Shown here: positions 9,011 through 19,584 of the stretch, one piece after another
Layout: every line of letters begins with the position of its first letter
Numbering within the stretch: the first letter of the stretch is position 1
Origin: Bacteroidota bacterium
GTDB taxonomy: Bacteria > Bacteroidota > Bacteroidia > Chitinophagales > Saprospiraceae
DNA: 64,000 nt
Reading direction: 5' to 3'
Assembly (NCBI GenBank): GCA_017857395.1
Contig: JAFMDF010000011.1
Location: 1-64,000, forward strand
Notes under the pieces: model-generated
What the model saw: the letters and a program-made list of their open reading frames with translations, nothing else
Told to the model about the DNA's origin: nothing
Databases searched by the model: none
Translations under genes and position numbers: made by a program

Positions 9011-12000
9011 CTAATTTTTTTCATATCCCAAAACAGGTGCATTATTTCGACCAATTAATAACAGTTCTTTACCATTGGCTCGTTTGATCGTTTGAATATC
9101 TCTAATTTCTCCTTTGACATTTATCCCCGTAACATCGGTTGATAATTCTACAAATCCGCCTTTCCCATCTCCTTTTAAAAATAACCCTCGGTTGGCATCT
9201 TGTCTACCTACTTCTGGTTTTAAACCATAATAATTCCCCATTAATAAGAGATCTTGTTGTCCATCTTTATCCATATCATCCACATGAATGGCAAGGATAG
9301 GTGATAATTGAGCCGCATCGGGAAGCGCTTCTAATCTTAGACCATTTGGCTCATTCCAAAGAATAGCACTTTTCAAAGTAGTCGTTGTAAATGATTTTGC
9401 TCCAGCTCGTTCTGCTACTGAAAAAACTTGTTCGTAGGTGCTATTGGCATAATCTTTATGTTTTAGAATCTTCTTTTTTAGATGCGGTAGTTGTCCAGTC
9501 AAATCCATTTTAGAAGCAAAAGGAAAAGCTTTTTGACTACCTTCAAACCAAGTTTCAATGATAAATTCCGATTTTTGATTTTTATCAAAGTCATTGACAT
9601 ACATATTCATTGGTTGCTCGACAGAAGCTTGAAATACAGAATTTTCGCCCCAGTTACCTACTATAAAATCATCATCTCCATCTCCGTCCAAATCTGCTGC
9701 TTTTAGCGATTGCCACCAACCATGACTATTTGGAATGGTTTCTTTGGATTGTAATTGCCCATTTTCCATTCGTAATAAAGTAATCGGCATCCACTCCCCT
9801 ACTACTAACAAATCTTGATCTTCGTCTTTATCAATATCTGTCCATTGCGCTGCTGTGACCATCCCTAATTGTCCAATTTCTTGAGCCGTATTGCTGACCC
9901 AGCCTCCATCACCATCGTTAATCACTAAAAAACTAGCAGGAACAAGTCCGTAATTTCCAGGCACTACATAACCTCCCATAAAAAAATCCATATAGCCATC
10001 TTTATTCAAATCCGCAGGTGCTATACAGGACAGATTACCGCCGCCTGGCGGTGCTTTTTCGTGGTCATATTTAAATTGTCCTGTTCCGTCATTTTCATAA
10101 AAGCGCAGACTAAAATTAGCCCGACCTTTTTGGAATTCATTGCCTCCGTGTCCAATTATTAAATCTAAATCTTTATCTCGATCAACATCCAAAAAAAGGC
10201 CACAAGTAGCTTCTAATTTTTGGTCAAAAAAGATACCTTCTTGGAAAGGTGAATCAAATTCCCCATTCTCTTGCTGAATAAATAGTTTACTTGGATCATC
10301 AGCAGCTCCTAAAATCAGGAAATCCTCTAAATTATCGCCATTGACGTCTGCCGTTAATATTTTAGGGCCTAGCGTAGATATTTGGTGAGGCAATAAATTT
10401 TCTGTATCAAAATCATTAAACTTATTTTCTTTATGAAATGCTTTTTCAGCAATAGATTTTGGAATTTTTTCGCTGAATAAAGTTTTTTGCTGCTTTCTAG
10501 CGGGTCGAACAAATTTTAAATTAGCGGCAGCTTGTTCTACTTCCAAAGTTTGGTTGGCAGCTACTTGAGTTAAAATTTGTTTGCTTTTATCTGCCCATAT
10601 AATTTCTACTTTTTCAATAGTTGTTATATCTCCCAGCCCTACCACTAATCCAGGTGCAACGGAACTTTGAAAACCTCTAGATAAATAATGTTGGTAAGTT
10701 TGAATGCCATTTGTAGTCGTCAAAATTATTTTTGCGCCAATGCCTAAAGGGTTTTTCTCCTTACCTGTAAATTTGACCTTCAAGTAATTTGTTCCTCCTT
10801 TTTCAACCGTTTTATTTTGATAAACAAAAGCAGGCATATTGACGTTATTCACCACCAAATCCAAATCGCCATCATTGTCTAAATCTCCGTAAGCCGCACC
10901 ATTGCTAAAAGAAGGTTCATCTAACCCCAAGGAAGCCGACTCATTAGTAAAATTAGTATTCCCATCATTTAAAAAAGCATAATTAGATAATTTAGTCGAG
11001 GGCATATAAGGCAAGTAATCTCTAAAATCTGCTCTTTGAGATTTTTTCACGATCTCTTTTACATTTTCATCATCTTTAACAAAATCGACAAAATCAAAAT
11101 CCGTCAAATCTTTATTAATTCCATTACTCAGAAAAATATCTTTCGATCCATCATTATTCAAATCAAGAAACAAAGCACCCCATGTCCAATCTGTAGCAGC
11201 TACTCCTTTTTGAAAAGCCACTTCCTGAAAATCTCCATTTCCTTTATTTAGTTGTAAGGTATTTTGAAGTCCTTGATAATAGTACCCCGCTTTCTTTTTG
11301 GCTTCAATTAAATGAAAAGGGTCAAATTTAGTCATCGTCTTCCTCCTAAAATTATCCGCTGGCAGCATATCCGTTGTCATGATTTCTGGATGTCCATCAT
11401 TATTCAAATCACCTATGTCTGCTCCCATACTGTTTAAAGAAGTATAAGAAAACCTTGCTTCCAGTTCTTCAACAAATTGACCATTTCCTAAATTTCGATA
11501 AAAATAATCTCTTTCCCAAAAATCATTACTCACATAAATATCTGGCAACATATCTCCGTTCAAGTCACTCACAGAAACGCCCAATCCAAAACCAACATCA
11601 CTTGAATAAATGCCTGCCTCGGTGGTAACGTCCGTAAAAGTAGTTCCATCGTTTCTATATAGCTTATCCCCTCCTTCTTCGTCTATTTCTGTTCTACTTC
11701 TGGTATAAAGTTCAATTCTATCAGGGCTAATAAAACTATTATTCAATAAGTAACAATCCAAATCACCATCTTGGTCGTAATCAAAGAAAGAAGCATGGGT
11801 TGAAAACCCATTATTATTTAAGCCCCATTCTTTGGCCGCTTCTTTAAAAGTACCATCTTTTTGGTTGATATATAATTCATTTTCTTTATTATCGCCAGCT
11901 ATATCTCCTGAATTGCAGACATAAATATCTAACCAACCATCTGCATTGATATCTGCCATCGCCACTCCTGTACTCCAGGCTCTTGAACCACCAACGTTTG

Positions 12001-12343
12001 CTTTTTGGGTAATATCTTCAAATTGAAAATTGCCTTTATTTAAGTAGAGTTGATTCTTTTCTAGATTAGCGGTAAAGTATATATCTGCTAAACCATCATT
12101 ATTAATATCTCCTATAGCCACACCTCCTCCATTATAAAAATTTCGATAGCTTAATATGTTAAAGTCTTTTTGGTCTTCAATTTGGTTGATGAAGGCGACA
12201 CCCGTTCGCTCGGTTGGTAAGCTAGTAAAAAGGGCGCTTGGGTTAGGTGTATAAACTGGTAAAATAGGTGTTTGTTCTACTTCGGGTTGACAACTTACCA
12301 GTATACAGGAAAAGATACAAAGAAATAATTTGTAGTTACTCAT
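9011..12343 (-). CDS. FG-GAP/VCBS repeat lipoprotein with ASPIC/UnbV domain (2)
   Basis: A paralogue of the gene at 4836-8426, 1110 residues. The lipoprotein signal is MSNYKLFLCIFSCILVSC (Cys18). Calcium-loop motifs recur along the protein, for example DINNDGLADIYF, DINADGWLDIYV, DYDQDGDLDCYL and DLNNDGHPEIMT. The ASPIC/UnbV segment lies near residues 518-600 (GIGAKIILTTTNG, SRGFQSSVAPGLVVGLG, IWADKSKQ). The order signal, propeller, ASPIC, propeller matches the paralogue. It lies 137 bp downstream of SusD, past a terminator hairpin, suggesting a surface partner or accessory of the SusC/D transporter. Neither ligand nor enzymatic activity can be read from the sequence. Confidence 0.9.
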   Translation of the reverse strand: MSNYKLFLCIFSCILVSCQPEVEQTPILPVYTPNPSALFTSLPTERTGVAFINQIEDQKDFNILSYRNFYNGGGVAIGDINNDGLADIYFTANLEKNQLYLNKGNFQFEDITQKANVGGSRAWSTGVAMADINADGWLDIYVCNSGDIAGDNKENELYINQKDGTFKEAAKEWGLNNNGFSTHASFFDYDQDGDLDCYLLNNSFISPDRIELYTRSRTEIDEEGGDKLYRNDGTTFTDVTTEAGIYSSDVGFGLGVSVSDLNGDMLPDIYVSNDFWERDYFYRNLGNGQFVEELEARFSYTSLNSMGADIGDLNNDGHPEIMTTDMLPADNFRRKTMTKFDPFHLIEAKKKAGYYYQGLQNTLQLNKGNGDFQEVAFQKGVAATDWTWGALFLDLNNDGSKDIFLSNGINKDLTDFDFVDFVKDDENVKEIVKKSQRADFRDYLPYMPSTKLSNYAFLNDGNTNFTNESASLGLDEPSFSNGAAYGDLDNDGDLDLVVNNVNMPAFVYQNKTVEKGGTNYLKVKFTGKEKNPLGIGAKIILTTTNGIQTYQHYLSRGFQSSVAPGLVVGLGDITTIEKVEIIWADKSKQILTQVAANQTLEVEQAAANLKFVRPARKQQKTLFSEKIPKSIAEKAFHKENKFNDFDTENLLPHQISTLGPKILTADVNGDNLEDFLILGAADDPSKLFIQQENGEFDSPFQEGIFFDQKLEATCGLFLDVDRDKDLDLIIGHGGNEFQKGRANFSLRFYENDGTGQFKYDHEKAPPGGGNLSCIAPADLNKDGYMDFFMGGYVVPGNYGLVPASFLVINDGDGGWVSNTAQEIGQLGMVTAAQWTDIDKDEDQDLLVVGEWMPITLLRMENGQLQSKETIPNSHGWWQSLKAADLDGDGDDDFIVGNWGENSVFQASVEQPMNMYVNDFDKNQKSEFIIETWFEGSQKAFPFASKMDLTGQLPHLKKKILKHKDYANSTYEQVFSVAERAGAKSFTTTTLKSAILWNEPNGLRLEALPDAAQLSPILAIHVDDMDKDGQQDLLLMGNYYGLKPEVGRQDANRGLFLKGDGKGGFVELSTDVTGINVKGEIRDIQTIKRANGKELLLIGRNNAPVLGYEKN

Positions 12344-12381
12344 ACGTTTTTTAGCCAGTCAATTTATAGGTTGATAAAGAT

Positions 12382-12431
12382 CAAAAAAAGAATCCCGAAA
12401 GAAGAAGCATTGCTTCATTCTTCCGGGACTC
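12382..12431 (-). terminator. rho-independent terminator after susD
   Basis: On the minus strand, AGTCCCGGAAGAATGAAGC pairs with the following GCTTCTTCTTTCGGGATT and is followed by a run of T. It starts about 50 bp after the SusD stop codon, so it probably ends or attenuates the susC-susD transcript before the ASPIC gene. Confidence 0.75.
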
Positions 12432-12480
12432 TTTACTAGTATATATTTGAGGAATAATCAATAATGATTAAACCCAATAA

Positions 12481-14181
12481 TTACCATCCTGGATTCTGCT
12501 GTAACATTTGCGTACCTTCAACAGAACTCAATTCTAATTGAATAGTTGGTAATGGATACCATAGGTGACGATCTTCTACTGGACTAGCACCGTTTAAGTA
12601 ATTTCTTCTAGTCTTTTCAACAGAAACATATTCGTTTAATACTTCCTTGAAAGTTCCCCATCTTCTTAAATCAAAGAAACGGTGTCCTTCCATCGCTAAT
12701 TCCAAACGACGCTCCATACGAACAGCAGCTCTAGCAGTAGTTTGGTCTGTCCAAGCAGCATCGTAAGTACCAATTTGGTAATTCGCCCAAGTAATTGCAG
12801 GATCATCAATTGTAGTGGCAACAGATACACCATCCGCTCCCTGTGCACAAGCACCTGCTCTAGTTCTAATTTGATTCACTAATTCTCTTGCAGTTTCTAG
12901 ACTACCTGCTTCTACTTCTGCCTCTGCTAACATCAACATAACGTCAGCAAAACGCAAAATATGTAAATTCATAGAGTGTAATTGGTAAGAAGCCCAACCT
13001 ACAGCACTACCTACACCAGAACCTTTTTCGTAGATATTCTTCTTAGGAGAATAAGGACCAGCCCAAGCTCTATCACGAATCCATCCTGGAGCATGTAATC
13101 CCCAATCTAAGAAAGGTACGTCATCTCTACCAGCTGTCCAATCTAAACGTGGATCAACTGCATCTGATGCAGTTAAATCAGCACTATTGAAAGAACCATC
13201 TAATAAAGGTAAACCATTAGCATCTACTTTAAAAGCATTCACTAAGTTTTGAGTAGGCTGGTGGAATCCACAACAACCAAATGGGCTACCCCCGTGAGGG
13301 AAGTTCAAACGGTCATTTCTATTACCGTTTTCTCCATTAGGATCACCATCATTAGAAGAAGCTTGGAAAGCTAATACTGTTTCAGGACCATTATCTTTAA
13401 AAGCAGAAAATACATCATGAAAACAGTCTTCTAAAGCATAAGGCCCATTGTTTACTACATCACTCAATACAGCCTTAGCACCAGCGTAATCTTTAGCAAA
13501 CAATAATGCTCGTCCTTTGTATGCCTTGGCAGTCCAAGAGGTCACTCGACCAATTTGTGCTTGAGAAGCGGGCAATAAACTAATCGCATCGTCCAAATCG
13601 GAGATAACGGCAGCTAAAGCTGCATCCGCTCCACCATTTGCTTTTCTAAAATCAATATCTGCTTCTGTATAAACAGGAATATTTCCCCAATATTTATAAG
13701 CTTCGAAGTGATAATGTGCTCTTAAAAATTTAGATTCACCTTCAATTCTTTGTGCAGTTGCAGTAGGAATTCCTTCAACGGTAGTTAATAATGCTAAAGT
13801 AGCATTAGTTCTACTAATTCCTTCATAAAGTACTTGGAATTTACTATTTAAATACCCATCCGCACCACCAGTATTCCACTGATAAAATTCAACATCTGTA
13901 GTTGGTTGCTGATCACCAGGTTCAGAACCTTTATAAGCATCATCAGAAGAAACGGATCCAAAAATCCAGTTACTACCTGCAGCCCCCCAGTCTCCAAACT
14001 GTGCAAATCCATCTAGTATGGAATAAGAAGCAATTAAGGTCGCTTCTACACCAGCTTCATTCGCTAATGTACCTGAATCCAGTACTCCCTGAGCAGGACC
14101 ATCTAAGAAATCATCCGAACAAGCTATAAAAGTACCTGTAGCTATAAGGAGAATTCCAACATATTTTAAAATATTTTTCAT
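12481..14181 (-). CDS. susD: SusD/RagB-family nutrient-binding outer membrane lipoprotein
   Basis: Surface lid of a SusC/D import complex; it captures a glycan or peptide and passes it to the SusC barrel. The 566 residues start with a lipoprotein signal (GILLIATGTFIAC, Cys21) and the typical SDDFLDGPAQG segment. A helical TPR-like N-terminal half follows, with RAHYHFEAYKYWGNIPVYTE and WTAKAYKGRALLFAKDYAGA. The C-terminal half has LRFADVMLMLAEAEVE, then MERRLELAMEGHRFFDLRRWG, both SusD signatures. It lies directly downstream of the SusC gene, 220 bp apart, and is presumably co-transcribed. No glycoside hydrolase is in the same block, so the ligand is open. Confidence 0.95.
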   Translation of the reverse strand: MKNILKYVGILLIATGTFIACSDDFLDGPAQGVLDSGTLANEAGVEATLIASYSILDGFAQFGDWGAAGSNWIFGSVSSDDAYKGSEPGDQQPTTDVEFYQWNTGGADGYLNSKFQVLYEGISRTNATLALLTTVEGIPTATAQRIEGESKFLRAHYHFEAYKYWGNIPVYTEADIDFRKANGGADAALAAVISDLDDAISLLPASQAQIGRVTSWTAKAYKGRALLFAKDYAGAKAVLSDVVNNGPYALEDCFHDVFSAFKDNGPETVLAFQASSNDGDPNGENGNRNDRLNFPHGGSPFGCCGFHQPTQNLVNAFKVDANGLPLLDGSFNSADLTASDAVDPRLDWTAGRDDVPFLDWGLHAPGWIRDRAWAGPYSPKKNIYEKGSGVGSAVGWASYQLHSMNLHILRFADVMLMLAEAEVEAGSLETARELVNQIRTRAGACAQGADGVSVATTIDDPAITWANYQIGTYDAAWTDQTTARAAVRMERRLELAMEGHRFFDLRRWGTFKEVLNEYVSVEKTRRNYLNGASPVEDRHLWYPLPTIQLELSSVEGTQMLQQNPGW

Positions 14182-14401
14182 TTTATAATAAGTTTAAATT
14201 TTAACGTTTTAGTTATATTTGTTAAAGGTACGGTTTGTAGACATCTTTTGGCTTTTTTGATTTTATAATCAATATAAAAAGTCTCTATCCTTACCAAAAT
14301 TATTAACAAAATATCCCTTTTACTAATTTCTAAAGTAACCTTTCTGTCATTTATAAAATCAAGTGTAATCGCTACTTATAATAAGTAACTATTATCCCTA
14401 A

Positions 14402-17400
14402 TTAAAAGGCAGCATTGATACCAAAAGAAATGATTTTATTCGTTGGGTATGTACCTCTGTCAATACCCTGTGCTTGGTCAGATTGGTTACCACCAGATCC
14501 ATCTGTGCTAATTGCAGGTAATGATGGATCAATATTATCATAACCAGTAATGGTAAATAAATTCTGAGCTTGGATATAAACTCTCAAGCTAGACAAGCCA
14601 AGATTTCCCAAATTACTTTGAGGAATCGTGTATCCTAAAGAGATATTCTTCAATCTCACATAAGATCCATCTTCTACATAGAAGCTACTGAAAGCACTAG
14701 AGAATTGGTCATTCTGATCTAATTGAGGATATTTTGCCCCTGGATTAGATGGGGTCCAAGAATCTGTTAATCTATCTGCTCTTACGTTAGTACTAAATAA
14801 ACGGAAAACCGTAAATTCATCTGTAATATCAAAGATATCGTTTCCAACAGAAGCAAAAAGGAAAGCATTAAAATCAAAGTTCTTATAGTTAAATCCTAAA
14901 TTCAAACCAGCTGTAAAATCTGGGTGGTAACTACCAATAACATCTCTATCAGAAGCATTTACAGTACCATCACCATTGACGTCCTTAAATCGGATACGAC
15001 CTGGGGCAGCACCATCCTGAGCAGCATGTGCATCTACTTCTGCTTGGCTTTGGAAAATTCCATCCGCTACTAAACCGTAAAAAGAACCGATAGGTTGTCC
15101 TAACTGGTTGATTACGGTTGTACCGCCACGACCACCTACTGGGCCAAAGAAGAAATCTTGTACCCCATCAATCTTAACAATCTCGTTCGTGTATTGTCCA
15201 AGATTCAAGTCAGCAGTAAATTTGAACTCAGAGCCAAAAGTCTTTCTATAACCTAAAGTTAAATCAAATCCAGTATTCTCCATTTTTCCAATATTCACAA
15301 TTGGAGGAGCAGCATTACCCGCAGTACCTGGTAAAGATGGATTAAATAATAAATCATCTACCGTACGCTTATACCAGTCAAAAACAATTTCAAAAGCACC
15401 ATTTGCTAAAGAGGCATCAAATCCAACGTTAACAGAAACATTTTCTTCCCACTTTGCATCTGGGTTACCATTAGATGTTTTAACAAAACCAGAAACGATA
15501 CTTGTATTCGTACCATTAATATCGTAGAAAGAAGAAGCTGTTCCACCACCAAATTGGTCAAATACTCTACCAGAAGGAATATCTTGGTTACCCGTAACAC
15601 CCCATCCAGCTCTAATTTTCATATCATCTAACCAATCTGCTCCTTGTGCAAATCCTTCGTCAGATAATCTCCAAGCAGCACTTACCGCAGGGAATACACC
15701 GTATCTGTTACTTCTACCAAATCGAGAAGACCCATCTCTACGTACCGTACCACTTAAATAATATTTATTTTCGTAATTATAATCTACTTTACCAAAAACA
15801 GATTGTAAAGAACTAAATCCACCATTACTGAAACCACTTAATGTTCCTGGATCGGCTAAAGCAGGCTGAACATACCAAGCATTTTGGTCTAAAGTAACAA
15901 AGTTAGAAATCTGTGCTTGTAAGAAGTTATTCTGGTTTTTAATTGCTTCGTAACCCGCAATTGCAGTAACATTATGCTTCTCTGCAAAAGTTTTGGTATA
16001 ATTCAATGTATTAGTCCAAGTCCAAGAAGTAATATCCTGTGCATTCTCTGTAAACCTTGTTTCATTATTTGGTTCAGAGTTTTCAGGAGTAGTGAATTGG
16101 AATCGACGATCTCTTTGAGAAGTAAAGTCAAATCCAAGGCTTGTACGGAAAGATAAACCATCGATTAATTGTACTTGTGCAAAGGCATTTCCAAGAATAT
16201 TTGCATTTGTGAATACATTGTCTTTATCCTTGAATAATTGTGCTCTTGGATTAGAACCGTTACCTAAAGTATTCGCTTTTGCACCAGCAAAATAACCATT
16301 TGGCCCTGAATCAAATACAGGAATAATTGGCTGCATTTTGATAATTTGACCAATAGCAGAACCTTCTCCTTGACTACCAAAACCACCGTCCACGTTTTCA
16401 GAACGAGAGATAGATAAATTTTCACCAAAGGTGAATCTACCAGCCTTCATTTGGCTATTCGCTCTTAAAGACATTCTTCTCCACCAAGTATGCTTCATCG
16501 TACCATCTTGGTCATAATAGTTAGCAGAAATATTATAAGTAGCATTATCTGTACCACCAGATACGCCTAAGTTAAGGTCCATAACAGGTGCTGGATCAAA
16601 TACCTCATCCCACCAATTTGTTCCAGTACTAGCAGGGTGAATCAAATTATTAGGAAAAGAATAAGAGCTTATATCAGCAGACTGCGTTTGGTTAACCCCA
16701 TCATTTGGCCATAAAAAAGCAGGAATTGATTGATTATTAGGATCACCATAAATATTAGTAGGTACATCAATACCTGCATTTACGTGACTTTGTCTAACAA
16801 CTTCTCCATAATCCAAAGCATCCTGAATTAAGTAATCATCCATTCCTTTTACAGGATTCTGAACACCATAATAAGCATCAAAAGAAACAACTGCTTTTCC
16901 AGCTTTACCTTTCTTTGTCGTTACAATAATTACCCCGTTATTTGCACGAGCACCATAAATAGATGCCGCAGAAGGGTCTTTCAAAACCTGAATAGACTCA
17001 ATGTCATTCGGGTTAAGCGCATTATTAAAGGCGCTTTGTACAGGTACTCCATCAATCACATATAATGGATCATTGTTTGTAAAAGAAGAAATTCCTCTAA
17101 TACGAACAGTAGAACGTCCTCCTGGTGCACCACCTGTAGTAACGTTAACCCCTGCTGCACGACCTTCTAATTTTTGAATAAAAGAAGCAGCAGTAATCGT
17201 GTTTAGTTCTTCGGCATCAACAACAGAAACCGCACCAATTATATCTCTCTTTCTTTGAGAAGAATAACCAGTAACGACCACTTCGTCAATCAATACCCCT
17301 TGAGCCAATCGAATAGATAATACACTCGAAGCTCCAACAGTTACATTTTGAGTAGAGTATCCTGTATAAGAAACTTCTAAAACATCTCCGGCATTAGCGT

Positions 17401-17608
17401 CTATGCTAAAATTACCATCAATGTCTGTTACTGTACCATTTGCGGTACCTGCAATCAAGACAGATGCACCAATTAATGGTTCATCATTGCTGTCGTCAAC
17501 AATTGTACCCGTAATCTGCGCAAACATAGTAGCAGAAAACAACAAACATAGTGCGACAAGGCTACTTGGTAGCCATTTCAAAGACATACGTAATGCTTTT
17601 TGTCTCAT
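14402..17608 (-). CDS. susC: SusC/RagA-family TonB-dependent outer membrane receptor
   Basis: Energised outer-membrane importer partnered with the SusD protein at 12481. The 1068 residues begin with a signal peptide ending near FSATMFAQ. A carboxypeptidase-regulatory-like domain ([19 protein letters not shown], residues about 31-110) follows, then a TonB-box-like DEVVVTGY and a plug ([58 protein letters not shown]). A long 22-strand-type barrel ends ...ISFGINAAF. The length is typical. The 220 bp gap to SusD shows no clear terminator. A second Met at residue 8 is an alternative start. Substrate is unknown. Confidence 0.96.
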   Translation of the reverse strand: MRQKALRMSLKWLPSSLVALCLLFSATMFAQITGTIVDDSNDEPLIGASVLIAGTANGTVTDIDGNFSIDANAGDVLEVSYTGYSTQNVTVGASSVLSIRLAQGVLIDEVVVTGYSSQRKRDIIGAVSVVDAEELNTITAASFIQKLEGRAAGVNVTTGGAPGGRSTVRIRGISSFTNNDPLYVIDGVPVQSAFNNALNPNDIESIQVLKDPSAASIYGARANNGVIIVTTKKGKAGKAVVSFDAYYGVQNPVKGMDDYLIQDALDYGEVVRQSHVNAGIDVPTNIYGDPNNQSIPAFLWPNDGVNQTQSADISSYSFPNNLIHPASTGTNWWDEVFDPAPVMDLNLGVSGGTDNATYNISANYYDQDGTMKHTWWRRMSLRANSQMKAGRFTFGENLSISRSENVDGGFGSQGEGSAIGQIIKMQPIIPVFDSGPNGYFAGAKANTLGNGSNPRAQLFKDKDNVFTNANILGNAFAQVQLIDGLSFRTSLGFDFTSQRDRRFQFTTPENSEPNNETRFTENAQDITSWTWTNTLNYTKTFAEKHNVTAIAGYEAIKNQNNFLQAQISNFVTLDQNAWYVQPALADPGTLSGFSNGGFSSLQSVFGKVDYNYENKYYLSGTVRRDGSSRFGRSNRYGVFPAVSAAWRLSDEGFAQGADWLDDMKIRAGWGVTGNQDIPSGRVFDQFGGGTASSFYDINGTNTSIVSGFVKTSNGNPDAKWEENVSVNVGFDASLANGAFEIVFDWYKRTVDDLLFNPSLPGTAGNAAPPIVNIGKMENTGFDLTLGYRKTFGSEFKFTADLNLGQYTNEIVKIDGVQDFFFGPVGGRGGTTVINQLGQPIGSFYGLVADGIFQSQAEVDAHAAQDGAAPGRIRFKDVNGDGTVNASDRDVIGSYHPDFTAGLNLGFNYKNFDFNAFLFASVGNDIFDITDEFTVFRLFSTNVRADRLTDSWTPSNPGAKYPQLDQNDQFSSAFSSFYVEDGSYVRLKNISLGYTIPQSNLGNLGLSSLRVYIQAQNLFTITGYDNIDPSLPAISTDGSGGNQSDQAQGIDRGTYPTNKIISFGINAAF

Positions 17609-17692
17609 AAGCTGATTTTAAATTAAACTAGTGATTTTAATAAAAATAAAAAACTTAATCTTGAAGCTTAAATTTTTTCGAATGTTAGTATT

Positions 17693-17700
17693 CAAAACTA
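17693..17700 (-). promoter_or_regulatory. candidate -7 element upstream of susC
   Basis: Minus-strand TAGTTTTG matches the Bacteroidota -7 consensus TAnnTTTG, about 85 bp before the SusC start. No good -33 TTTG is found at the usual spacing. The same octamer lies about 82 bp before the TPR gene start at 36225. Confidence 0.3.
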
Positions 17701-18304
17701 AAGGATAAGCATTCGACGGTATTAAGCTTTTTAATTACAACAATATTCTAGTTTGTATGATGAAAAAAAGGTTGAATGATTCGTTTTAACTTTTTAATCA
17801 AAACACCAACTAAATAGTTTTTTAGTATATCAATTTGGTAAGGCTTTTAATTTGGTTAGTGTAAAATGACAATCTTAATAAAACGTTAAGGTATTAGGGA
17901 AATCAAATGTAATAATTTTTTTTGGAGACAAAATAGAAAATATACTTTTTTTTTGCTTTTAACTTTTAAATCAATCGTTTCATGACCTTATTCTGCGTAA
18001 TTCAGAATAATAATTTGAAAGAACATTCTTTTAAACGATAAAAAATAGAATTCCGCTTCCTCAGAATAAATATTTTTTTTCCTAATAAAATGTTAATAAA
18101 CATGATCATTTCATCATTAATAAGAAATCAAAGAACAAAATAGGCAAACATATAACAGGATGGATGGTAGTCACATCAGCTTATGTTAAACTATAAATAA
18201 TGGTGCAAAACAGGGAGAGCATAAATACCTTTCTTTCTAGGTAAAAATTGTATCGGTATTACAATAAAAGTATTTGTAAATAGAACCATGGTTATTCGCT
18301 GAAA

Positions 18305-18334
18305 GAACCTACCAACAATAAAGTTAGTAGGTTC
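18305..18334 (-). terminator. hairpin downstream of the AraC-type regulator gene
   Basis: GAACCTAC...GTAGGTTC arms form a stem of about 12 bp around a short AT loop. On the minus strand the stem is followed by TTTC. It lies about 220 bp after the regulator's stop, farther than usual. Confidence 0.5.
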
Positions 18335-18551
18335 GTATTGTATGAAACTAAAAGTTGTTTTGCTAATCAAAATCAAATAGATAATAAATCCATTTAATCA
18401 CTTAAAAAATTTATAAAAAGCCAATAACTTCAAATAAGATTTTTTTTAACTGGTTAAATGTAGGAACAATTAATAAATTATTATATTTTTTTAAAAAAAA
18501 GTATTAGTTTTTAACATAAAAGTATTACTTATTCATTAATAAGTGTCAAAA

Positions 18552-19442
18552 TTACACGAACCGCTTTGCTACTGTTGGTAATTCATAACGTAATTGTCTT
18601 CGGTAAGCTACGGGACTCATTCCTTTATATTTCTTAAAAAGGCGATTAAAATTAGACAAGTTAGTGTATCCACATTGAAAGCAAATTTCACTCACACTAT
18701 CCTGCGTTTCCAATAATTGTTTACAAGCATGTGCTAAGCGGGCATCTGTTAAAAATTTAGAAAAACTTCGTTTGGTAGATTTTTTAAAAAAATGGCTAAA
18801 CGCAGAATCGCTCATATTAATCATACTGGCTACTTGATGTAGCGTAATTTTAGATTGGTAATTACTCATGATAAATTCATAAACACGATCCATTCTTTTA
18901 TTTTCAGGGAAAGGTATTTTAGAAGAATAACCAGCGCTCGACACTAACCGATTTTCGTTGGAGGTAGCTAAAATTTGTAAAATTTTTAGAAAAGCAATCG
19001 CTCCCTCAAAACCTTTTAAGTCCACCAATTCAATCATTTTCTCCATCACAATCTCTCTTGTTTCTCCAAAAAATTCTATTCCTCTAACCGAATATCCTAA
19101 CATGGTTTTAATCGACAGAAAAGCCCTTTTTGACAAAAAATTATGCTGGAAAAGATGTTCTCCAAATTGTAAAACCACCGTATGTGTAGTTGGATATTTC
19201 TGTTTATCTGTATCTGCGCCATCCCAAGCATGATTTAAATAAGGGCCTAATAACACCAAATCAAAATCATGGTATTTCTCCATTTTATCCCCTACAATTC
19301 GATTACCAGAAGCCCTCATTATCAAATTTATTTCATATTCTGGATGATTGTGCAAAGGATAATCAAAAATTGCATTGGGGTAACTAAAGATAGCATAGGT
19401 ATCATCTGAGTTTAAAGGCGTTATTTCTCTATAAATTTTCAT
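18552..19442 (-). CDS. AraC-family transcriptional regulator with cupin sensor domain
   Basis: The start at 19442 (MKIYREITPL) is preferred over the ATG at 19484, whose extra 14 residues look unrelated to the family. The N-terminal half carries a cupin-type sensor motif (PLHNHPEYEINLIM, then GPYLNHAWDG). The C-terminal ~100 residues are two helix-turn-helix units of AraC type: ITLHQVASMINMSDSAFSHFFKK and VSEICFQCGYTNLSNFNRLFKKYKGMSPVAYRR. It is the nearest regulator upstream of the SusC/SusD genes and on the same strand. Control of that block by a small ligand bound in the cupin is plausible but unproven. Confidence 0.9.
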   Translation of the reverse strand: MKIYREITPLNSDDTYAIFSYPNAIFDYPLHNHPEYEINLIMRASGNRIVGDKMEKYHDFDLVLLGPYLNHAWDGADTDKQKYPTTHTVVLQFGEHLFQHNFLSKRAFLSIKTMLGYSVRGIEFFGETREIVMEKMIELVDLKGFEGAIAFLKILQILATSNENRLVSSAGYSSKIPFPENKRMDRVYEFIMSNYQSKITLHQVASMINMSDSAFSHFFKKSTKRSFSKFLTDARLAHACKQLLETQDSVSEICFQCGYTNLSNFNRLFKKYKGMSPVAYRRQLRYELPTVAKRFV

Positions 19443-19584
19443 AGCTACTATTTTTGTATACCACGAAGATAGGTTGTTCAGCATAAAAAATAAAATTCCC
19501 CTTCTTTTATACAGGTTTGAAAACTTACTGATTTAGACACCTTGGAAGCTAGAAAAACAATCTAAGATTTCTAGAGACAGGTTA

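Larger units (their letters stand above)
17609..18551. other. AT-rich non-coding region between the AraC gene and susC
   Basis: About 940 bp with no convincing gene. It holds the candidate susC -7 box, an inverted repeat TTATTCTG-N7-CAGAATAA at 17988-18010 that could be a regulator site, the AraC-gene terminator at 18305-18334, and a direct repeat AAAAGTATTA at 18497-18506 and 18518-18527. A 61-codon minus frame at 18191-18376 has no features of a real protein and was not called. Confidence 0.5.

Noticed and set aside
18191-18376. 61-codon open frame on the minus strand
   Set aside because: No family character or signal. It lies in an AT-rich non-coding region and overlaps the hairpin after the AraC gene.
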